DNA from: an uncultured Collinsella sp.
Lineage (GTDB): Bacteria; Actinomycetota; Coriobacteriia; Coriobacteriales; Coriobacteriaceae
Direction: 5' to 3'
NCBI GenBank assembly: GCA_900757495.1
Contig: CAAENX010000029.1
Location: forward strand, 70,499 to 134,498
Length of the DNA: 64,000 nt
How positions within the stretch are numbered: the first letter of the stretch is position 1; each line of letters starts with the position of its first letter. The position numbers and the translations under genes are program-made. Below are positions 58,135 to 64,000 of the stretch, in pieces. The notes below the pieces were generated by a model. The model had not been told where the DNA came from and ran no database searches. It saw nothing but the letters and a program-made list of their open reading frames with translations.

Positions 58135-59763
58135 ATGGAGAAGGCTGATGTAGTAATCAAGAGCAATGCCGTTTTTACCGGCGATGGGATCGAACCGTTT
58201 AAGGGCGGCGTTGCCGTGCGTGGCGATAAGATCGTTGCCTGCGGTGACGATGCCCACTTGGCGCCGTTTATCGGCCCCGATACTGAGGTGCGCGACTTTG
58301 GCGACCAGCTCGTTATGCCTGGCCTGATTGACTCGCACACGCATTTTGCTCAGGGTGCGTTTATGACCGACCCCGATTTTGCCGTCAACCTTATCGATTG
58401 CACCAGTTTTGAGATGGCGATGGAGCGTGTTGTAGCGTTTGCGAACGCCCATCCCGATAATGAGTGGATTCTGGGCTGCCAAATCATTCAGTTCCAGTGG
58501 GATATCCCCGAGATGCCCACGGCCGCGATGATCGATGAATACATCTCCGACCGCCCGGTCTTCCTGCAGCAGGTTGACCTGCATACCTTTAGCGCCAATA
58601 CCTGTGCCATCAACAAGGTGGGAGTGACTTCGCAGACGCCCGATCCCGCAGGCGGCAAGATCCTTAAGGATGCCGACGGCAACCTGACGGGCGTGTTTTC
58701 CAACAATGCCGGCTCCTTCTTTATGGATGAGGTCTACGACCCCGCGATGGACGTTGCGGAAGCTTCGTTTACCAAGACGGCAAAGCGCGCTAACAGCTTT
58801 GGCATCACCACTGTCGGCATGGTCAATCCTACGTTTGTGAGCATGGAAAACCCGTATGCAGTGCTTGCGGATCTTAATGCCAAGGACGAATTGCCGCTGC
58901 GCGTCTTTTTGTACACCGATCTGTTTGAGAACGAGAGCATGACGCTCGATCAAATCAAGGCCAAGTACAACTTCCCTGGCACGCAGGTCGAGTGGCACGG
59001 CTTTAAGCAGTTTCTTGATGGCGTGTGCTCCGACCACACCGCTTGGATGCTTGAACCCTATTCCAACGCGCCCGATACCTGCGGTGAGCCCGCGGAGGAT
59101 CCAGAGCGCATCCGTGCCGCCATTGTCAGGGCGCAGGAATGGGGCGTTGACACGCGCGTCCATACGATCGGCGATCGCTCGGTGCGTTTTGTGCTCGATT
59201 GCTTTGAGGAGGGCGAGCGCTTGCATGGTAAGCGGGGTTGCCGCCACTCCATGGAGCACAACGAGACGGTTCAGCCCGAGGATCTGCCGCGCTACGCAGA
59301 GCTTGGTATATGCCCCGGCATGCAACCGTGGCACATGCTGCTCGATATGGCTGACCTTGCCAAGGACGATGCCGTGGGCCCCGAGCGTGCAGCGCTTTCG
59401 TGGCCCCTGCACAGCCTGCTTGCCAGCGGTGCCGTGGTGCACTTGGGCAGCGACTTCCCCGTTGTGGGCTTGGAGCCCATGGAGGAGGTGTACGGCGCAG
59501 CCTTCCGCATGCTCGAGGACGGTTCCAACCCAGAAGGGTGGTTCCCGCAGGAGCGCATCACCATGGCCGAGGCCTTGCGCGCCTACACCTACGGCAGCGC
59601 CTACGCCATGCATGCCGAGGATCGCATCGGTACGCTCGCATGCGGCAAACAGGCTGATATCTGTGTGCTCGACCGCAACCTCTTTGACTGCGAACCGGCT
59701 GAGGTCCTCGAGGCCACGGCGTCTCTCACGATGATTGCCGGCAAGGTGGTCTACGAGGCCTAG
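58135..59763 (+). CDS. Amidohydrolase (YtcJ/amidohydrolase 3 family)
   Basis: This 542-residue metal-dependent hydrolase has an N-terminal composite domain followed by a TIM barrel. Metal-site motifs are GLIDSHTHF near residues 63-71, a lysine-containing GFKQFLDGV segment near 287, HTIGDRS near 343, SMEHNE near 371 and LGSDFPV near 439. Members act on amides or carbamates, and substrates are rarely known. It pairs with a MATE exporter and lies beside the polyamine genes, so a nitrogen compound is plausible. The ATG at 58135 follows GAGGAGG. Confidence 0.85.
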   Translation: MEKADVVIKSNAVFTGDGIEPFKGGVAVRGDKIVACGDDAHLAPFIGPDTEVRDFGDQLVMPGLIDSHTHFAQGAFMTDPDFAVNLIDCTSFEMAMERVVAFANAHPDNEWILGCQIIQFQWDIPEMPTAAMIDEYISDRPVFLQQVDLHTFSANTCAINKVGVTSQTPDPAGGKILKDADGNLTGVFSNNAGSFFMDEVYDPAMDVAEASFTKTAKRANSFGITTVGMVNPTFVSMENPYAVLADLNAKDELPLRVFLYTDLFENESMTLDQIKAKYNFPGTQVEWHGFKQFLDGVCSDHTAWMLEPYSNAPDTCGEPAEDPERIRAAIVRAQEWGVDTRVHTIGDRSVRFVLDCFEEGERLHGKRGCRHSMEHNETVQPEDLPRYAELGICPGMQPWHMLLDMADLAKDDAVGPERAALSWPLHSLLASGAVVHLGSDFPVVGLEPMEEVYGAAFRMLEDGSNPEGWFPQERITMAEALRAYTYGSAYAMHAEDRIGTLACGKQADICVLDRNLFDCEPAEVLEATASLTMIAGKVVYEA

Positions 59764-59859
59764 CGGGGCTGCTGCATCGCCGGGCGGTGCCACAGCCCGT
59801 GCGTGCCGCCCATCCATTCATGCATCCATTCATCAATCTCTCATGGAAAGGGGAGAACA

Positions 59860-61236
59860 ATGGCAGAAGAAGCAACCGCCGCTGTTGAGGAGGAGCGTGA
59901 GCTTGCCTCGCAGCCGATTCCCGGCCTGGTGCGCAAGTACACCATCATCACCGGCCAGGGTATGCTCGCCCAGATTATCATGGTGGTCCTTGAGGGCCTC
60001 GTGATGGGTTGGGGCCTGGGCGCACACGGCCTGGCCTGTGTCTCGATCATCATGTCGGTCGAGTACATTAACCTGGCCTTTGGCAACCTGTTTGGCACCG
60101 GCGTGCCCGCCGTGGTGGGCAACCTTTTGGGTGCCGGCGACATTAAGGGCGCCAGCAAGGCGTTTAGCCAGGGTTTTTGGCTTACCACGATTGTGAGTGT
60201 GCTGCTTGCTGTGGTGATGGCTGTGTTTACCGAGCCCATCTGCGCATTCTTCGGCGCCACGCCCGACATCATGGCCGATACCGTTGCCGGCGTGCGCACC
60301 TTCTCCGTGCTGCTACCGCTCACGGTCATTGGTCAGATGGTCACCGCCGTCATGCGTGTGGACGAGAAGGTTCAGATCCAGGCCAACCTCATGACCGTGT
60401 CTGCCATCGTCGCTATCTGCTGGCTTGCGCTTTCCACGTTTGTGCTCAAGCTTGGCGTTATGGGAGCTGGCGTGTACTACGGTCTTTCCATCGGTATCTG
60501 GGCCATCGGTATCTTCTGGTTCATCGGCGGTAAGAAGTCGCAGCTCCAGATCAGCGCCGCCGACCTCAAACTCGACATGGCCATCTGCGGCCAGATCATC
60601 AAGATTGGTTTCCCGTTCTTTTTGGTGCAAGCTGCCACGTTCATCTTCAACACCGTTGCCAACTCGTTGCTTGGCCAGCTCGGCGGCGACATGGGTTCGC
60701 TCTACATCGCGGCCTTTGGTGTGATCAACGGCTACATCCTCTACATTACCATGATGGTCGCCCAGTGCTTCTCGTACGGCCTGCAGCCCATTGCCGCCTT
60801 CAACGCCGGCGCCAAGGCGTGGGCGCGCCTCAAGGAAACACTCTCCTGCACGCTTAAGTACCAGGTCGTGACGCTTGCTGCGGTGTCTGCTGTGCTATGG
60901 GTGGCCGCAACGCCGGTCTGCGCCTTTTTTGCTGGTAGCGACCCGGCGCTCGTCGAGGTTGCCGCCAACGCCACGCGCATCGTTATCCTGGCCGTGGCTC
61001 TGGGCTATCTTGCCATGACCATGTCGATGTACTTCCAGGCGGTTGAGAAGGTGGGTATCGCCACGTTCACCGGTCTGCTCCGCTACGTGATCTGCTCCGT
61101 GCCGCTTATGTACCTGCTTGGCAACATGATGGGCGTTCAGGGTGTCTGGTTTGCCTTGGTGGCGGCTGACGCCATCACTGGTCTTATCTCCATCGCCCTC
61201 GCCGTCCGCGAATCCAAGCGACTTGCCACGCTCTAG
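59860..61236 (+). CDS. MATE-family efflux transporter
   Basis: This 458-residue protein has 12 predicted helices arranged as two similar halves, typical of MATE exporters. Visible family segments are NLAFGNLFGTGVPAVVGNLLGAGD near residues 66-89, VMRVDEKVQIQANLM near 163-177, and GLQPIAAFNAGAKAWARLK near 305-323. It would export a cationic compound using a sodium or proton gradient. The ATG at 59860 follows AAAGGGGAG. It follows the amidohydrolase by 96 bases, which contain a CATCCATTCAT tandem repeat, and is probably cotranscribed. Confidence 0.88.
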   Translation: MAEEATAAVEEERELASQPIPGLVRKYTIITGQGMLAQIIMVVLEGLVMGWGLGAHGLACVSIIMSVEYINLAFGNLFGTGVPAVVGNLLGAGDIKGASKAFSQGFWLTTIVSVLLAVVMAVFTEPICAFFGATPDIMADTVAGVRTFSVLLPLTVIGQMVTAVMRVDEKVQIQANLMTVSAIVAICWLALSTFVLKLGVMGAGVYYGLSIGIWAIGIFWFIGGKKSQLQISAADLKLDMAICGQIIKIGFPFFLVQAATFIFNTVANSLLGQLGGDMGSLYIAAFGVINGYILYITMMVAQCFSYGLQPIAAFNAGAKAWARLKETLSCTLKYQVVTLAAVSAVLWVAATPVCAFFAGSDPALVEVAANATRIVILAVALGYLAMTMSMYFQAVEKVGIATFTGLLRYVICSVPLMYLLGNMMGVQGVWFALVAADAITGLISIALAVRESKRLATL

Positions 61237-61286
61237 ACTCGGACACGGCCGGCCCGCGATAGTCGAATAAGTCAACTCGCCTGCAA

Positions 61287-61321
61287 GCCACCACAATGGG
61301 GACAGTTCCCATTGTGGTGGC
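61287..61321. terminator. Perfect 14-bp hairpin after the MATE gene
   Basis: GCCACCACAATGGG and CCCATTGTGGTGGC enclose GACAGTT. The T-run is weak (TATTGTTATTT). It may be both terminator and dispersed repeat. Confidence 0.75.
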
Positions 61322-61383
61322 TATTGTTATTTAGGGTCTGAGATTTCGGCTCTATAAATAACGTTTTTGAACTGGGCTACTAT

Positions 61384-61475
61384 AAGATTGTGGAAAACAC
61401 TACTACAAGATTATGGAAAACGCTACTGCAAGATTATGGCAAATGATACTATACGATTATGGTAACAGCGTTATA
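61384..61475 (+). repeat. Tandem 23-bp repeats before the DUF4143 gene
   Basis: The units AAGATTGTGGAAAACACTAC, AAGATTATGGAAAACGCTAC and AAGATTATGGCAAATGATAC recur every 23 bases from 61384, with a fourth partial unit. They end just before the ribosome site, which suggests repeated operator sites. Confidence 0.8.
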
Positions 61476-61487
61476 AGGGGCGTTGAT

Positions 61488-62657
61488 ATGGCCGAGTACA
61501 TTAACAGGGATTTGCATGAGTTGCTCATTCGCATGGCGGGTTGGTTTCCTGTTGTGTCGTTGACGGGGCCTAGGCAGAGCGGTAAGTCTACGCTGGTTAG
61601 GCATGCCTTTCCCGACTATTCCTATGTCACGCTTGAGGACCCCCAAACGAGGCGCGCGGCCTTGGAGGATCCGGTGAGTTTTATCCGCAACCGAAAGGGC
61701 GGACTCATCATCGATGAGGCGCAATACGCCCCGGATTTGTTCTCGATGATCCAGGTTGTTTCGGATGAGCGGGGAGACGCCGGTCAATACATCCTTACGG
61801 GATCGCAAAACTTTTTGATGATGAAAAGCATCGGCCAGTCTCTTGCCGGGCGAGTCGGGATCTTAAAATTGCTGCCATTTTCGTTTCGAGAAGCGGAGAG
61901 GGGCCAGCAGGGGCAGTTGGAAGTGGATTTGTTTGCGCTCGAAGGGGGATACCCTCGCCTGCGTTCCGCCGGAATGCCGTCCTCGGTTTATTTCCCCAGC
62001 TATATTGATACCTATGTTGAGCGCGATGTTGTGGGCTTGCTTGACGTGCGCAATAAAGCGGAGTTTCATAAGTTTCTGTCCATAATTGCCCAGAGCGCCG
62101 GTGCTCTCATTAATATATCTTCGCTTTCTCGAGATACGGGTGTGAACGTATCGACCATTAAAAGCTGGTTGTCTATTCTGGAGCAGAGCTACCTGACGTT
62201 TTCACTGCAGCCCTATTATGCAAATGCCAGGAAACGTTTGACTAAAACGCCCAAGCTTTATTTTTACGACACGGGGCTGCTCTGCTACTTGCTCAAAATT
62301 GGATCACTGGAGCAACTTTTGGAGAGCCCTTATCTGGGGGCAGTTTTCGAAAACCTCATCGTTTCCGAAACGGCGAAGAGCCATCTCAACGTGGGCGAGA
62401 ATCCCGAGTTGTATTTCTATAGGGACGACGGCAAGCGAGAAATCGATTTGCTCGACTGCACAAACTCAGGGAGTCCCAAGGCTATCGAAATAAAATCATC
62501 CAGAACGTATCACGATAAGTACGCCCGCCATTTACAGGCTGTATGCGATGAGATCGACATTGCAAAAGATGCGCGCTATGTTGTGGCCCGCGTGGATTCA
62601 ACGTATGAGTCGAAAGACTGTAGCGTGGTCTCGGCGCGTGATTGGCTTTTGCGATAA
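61488..62657 (+). CDS. DUF4143 AAA-type ATPase
   Basis: This 389-residue protein has an N-terminal AAA domain with Walker A GPRQSGKST at about residues 27-35 and Walker B GGLIIDEAQ near 70-78, and a sensor-like LTGSQNF. A C-terminal DUF4143 domain follows, with PKLYFYDTGLLCYLL, GAVFENLIVSE, a YFYRDDGKREID segment and EIKSS, which resembles a nuclease-like core. Such proteins are common accessory genes of unclear role. The ATG at 61488 follows AAGGGG; an upstream start would run through the tandem repeats. Its codon use looks more AT-rich than its neighbours, which fits gene transfer. Confidence 0.86.
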   Translation: MAEYINRDLHELLIRMAGWFPVVSLTGPRQSGKSTLVRHAFPDYSYVTLEDPQTRRAALEDPVSFIRNRKGGLIIDEAQYAPDLFSMIQVVSDERGDAGQYILTGSQNFLMMKSIGQSLAGRVGILKLLPFSFREAERGQQGQLEVDLFALEGGYPRLRSAGMPSSVYFPSYIDTYVERDVVGLLDVRNKAEFHKFLSIIAQSAGALINISSLSRDTGVNVSTIKSWLSILEQSYLTFSLQPYYANARKRLTKTPKLYFYDTGLLCYLLKIGSLEQLLESPYLGAVFENLIVSETAKSHLNVGENPELYFYRDDGKREIDLLDCTNSGSPKAIEIKSSRTYHDKYARHLQAVCDEIDIAKDARYVVARVDSTYESKDCSVVSARDWLLR

Positions 62658-62678
62658 CAAGTTCGGCGTATTAACAAC

Positions 62679-62970
62679 TGCCGCGAAGAGGATCGGACCC
62701 CTTTCGCGGCGGTTTTTTGCCGATCCGGTGCGCCTCAGATGCAAGTGAGTAGACTTTTTTGGACTTGTCGAGCACACCGCGCCAAACGCTCAATAAAACC
62801 GCAGGTCAGCGCTGTGGCGATTCGGGGTGTGCTCGGCCTCCTGCAAAAAGTCTACTCACTTGGTTTTGGCTGCTAGAAGACCGCCGTGAGGGAAGGCAAC
62901 TTCCTCGCGGCGGTTGGCGTTCGCCCAGATAAAACCTGCCAAAATAAACCTGTCTCTTTTTGGCATGTCC
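62679..62970. repeat. Second copy of the duplicated intergenic block, with 121-bp palindrome at 62742-62862
   Basis: Order and sequence repeat those at 48799-49090: a terminator hairpin (CCGCGAAG...CTTTCGCGG with TTTTTT), the CAAGTGAGTAG...CTACTCACTTG palindrome of 121 bp, a CGCG-rich hairpin, and CCTGCCAAAATAAACCTG. It fills the gap between the ATPase and acetyltransferase genes. Confidence 0.88.
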
Positions 62971-63031
62971 CTTTTGGCGTGGCTGATTGCTTTGGGCTGT
63001 CTTGGAGAAAGCCCGTGAGGCGGCACACAGG

Positions 63032-63682
63032 CTAATCCTGCGTGTCGCCTCCGTACATGTAGACGATAAAGCCGTCGCCGGTGTCTTGGCTGTGATCCTC
63101 CAGGATGCGTTTCATGTTGAGGCGCTCGTAGAACTGCCAGTCAGAGTTGCAGTCGCTCATCAGGAAGAACTTGGTGCACCCGGCTTTGGCGAGTTCGGCG
63201 CGCGCAAGGTCGATGAGCTCGCGGCCGAGTCCCTTGCCCTGCCACTCGGGCACAATGATGATCAGGTTGAGCTGGCCCTGGGCATACTCGTTGCCCGTGG
63301 CGGCAAAGCGATCGGCCGTGGCCTTTTCGCGACTGTCGCCAAAGAGCGAGCCCTCGAGTTTGGCATCGGCGGTCTTTGCCATCTCGGTTGCCTGGGCGAA
63401 TAGCTCGTCGTAGCAAGGCTTCCACGTCGGGTTTTTGCGTGGTTTGCCGTCTTCGAAGGTGCCGATGCAGCAGGCGGCGATGATGCGGCCTTCAGCTTCG
63501 GCAACGAGCGCGATAGGGGAGCGCTGCAGCTGCATGGCAATGTTGAAGCGCGCGCAGAAATCGGCAGCTTCGACGTCGCCGCGGTTGCGTAGCGTGTTGC
63601 ACCACAGCCGGTTGTAGATGGCGGCGATACCATCCAGGTCGTCGAGCGTGGCGGCGCGCAGGGTTACGTTGTCAAGGCTCAT
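63032..63682 (-). CDS. GNAT-family N-acetyltransferase
   Basis: This 216-residue protein has an acetyl-CoA fold. The N-terminal part is VTLRAATLDDLDGIAAIYNRLW. Motif A is seen as LIIIVPEWQGKGLGRELIDLA at about residues 140-160, with the pyrophosphate loop Q-G-K-G-L-G. The C-terminal FYERLNMKRI is the usual motif B tyrosine segment. An insertion at about 75-125 between the strands is longer than in small GNATs. The substrate is unknown. The ATG at 63682 follows GGAAGGAG. Confidence 0.85.
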   Translation of the reverse strand: MSLDNVTLRAATLDDLDGIAAIYNRLWCNTLRNRGDVEAADFCARFNIAMQLQRSPIALVAEAEGRIIAACCIGTFEDGKPRKNPTWKPCYDELFAQATEMAKTADAKLEGSLFGDSREKATADRFAATGNEYAQGQLNLIIIVPEWQGKGLGRELIDLARAELAKAGCTKFFLMSDCNSDWQFYERLNMKRILEDHSQDTGDGFIVYMYGGDTQD

Positions 63683-63790
63683 GGAGGCTCCTTCCAAGTT
63701 GGGTCAGGCCATCTATGAGTGTGGCATGGCCGCAGGGCCGCCGCATCAACCATTCGGTAGACGACCCCCGATTCCACGGGGGCGGAGAGA

Positions 63791-63884
63791 TAGTCATTGG
63801 GGACGTTCTTAAACGACTAGTCAAACAAGAGCGTCCCCAACGACTACTCATTTAAGTACGTCCCCAATGAGCGCCCCCAATGAG
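63791..63884. repeat. Dispersed repeats (TAGTCATTGGGGACG family), cluster
   Basis: TAGTCATTGGGGACGTTCTT is followed by ACGACTAGTC, then GCGTCCCCAACGACTA and GTACGTCCCCAATGAG: at least three tandem half-units. Up to the window end I see no gene, only a GC-rich hairpin near 63960-63993 (AGCCCC...GGGGCT). Confidence 0.75.
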
Positions 63885-64000
63885 TGTGCAGCCAAGGTGA
63901 TGCCGTTGTTTTGGCAACGACAGACACTATGACCCAATCCGAGGGCACTAAAAAGATAGGAGCCCCCGCTCGTGACCGCGGGTCGGGGCTGCGACAATGA

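Noticed and set aside
63960..64000. GC-rich hairpin at the window end as a possible tRNA
   Set aside because: AGCCCC...GGGGCT forms one stem only, with no D or T arm, and the sequence is cut off by the window end.

Overview
The window looks like a chromosomal segment of a gut Coriobacteriia bacterium, most likely Collinsella (inference). GC content is high, genes have clear AGGAGG-type ribosome sites, PTS and sugar-pathway genes are very dense, and intergenic gaps are packed with short palindromic repeats. I could run no database search; names rest on motifs, length and context.

Layout. 1-8,800 is an N-acetylgalactosamine/galactosamine locus: mannose-family PTS IIC and IID, a GntR/UTRA regulator with a dre-like operator, AgaS, a NagA/AgaA deacetylase, a flavodoxin, a LacX-like epimerase, a LacC kinase, a remnant of a second deacetylase gene, and a YhcH/NanQ-type protein. 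8,900-14,050 holds a broken gene, tRNA-Thr(CGT), an orphan IIB lacking its active histidine, GalM, a DeoR regulator and a Fic protein behind a perfect 32-bp inverted repeat. 14,240-28,810 carries three paralogous cassettes, each with a lactose-family EIICB, a LacG-type GH1 phospho-glycosidase and a divergent LacI regulator. 29,029-34,232 has the only LacF-type IIA, a membrane protein, LacA, LacB and a second LacX-LacC pair. 34,645-38,839 is galT-galK with a divergent LacI regulator. 38,969-44,360 holds an FprA-type flavodiiron protein, an AgaR-like DeoR regulator with a class II (tagatose/fructose) bisphosphate aldolase, a HAD phosphatase and an AraC regulator. 44,615-48,762 has a NUDIX-Vsr fusion and a BceAB-like ABC transporter. 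49,091-61,236 is an agmatine deiminase locus (aguB, aguD, aguA, a second permease) with two membrane-bound LuxR regulators, then an amidohydrolase and a MATE exporter. 61,488-63,682 has a DUF4143 ATPase and a GNAT acetyltransferase.

How it works together (inference). Beta-galactosides would enter as 6-phosphates through one of three EIICBs served by one IIA, be split by LacG enzymes, and the galactose-6-phosphate would pass through LacAB, LacC and the class II aldolase. GalNAc and GalN would join at tagatose-6-phosphate through deacetylase and AgaS. Free galactose uses GalM, GalK and GalT; no galE is in the window. Agmatine would be converted to carbamoyl-putrescine and then putrescine; no carbamate kinase is present.

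Most interesting: a set of related LacI operators differing at three bases, a 121-bp palindromic element inside a duplicated roughly 290-bp intergenic block, a six-copy hairpin family around the lac cassettes, the NUDIX-Vsr fusion, the His-to-Tyr IIB, and a 14-bp motif shared by the two promoters beside the LuxR regulators.
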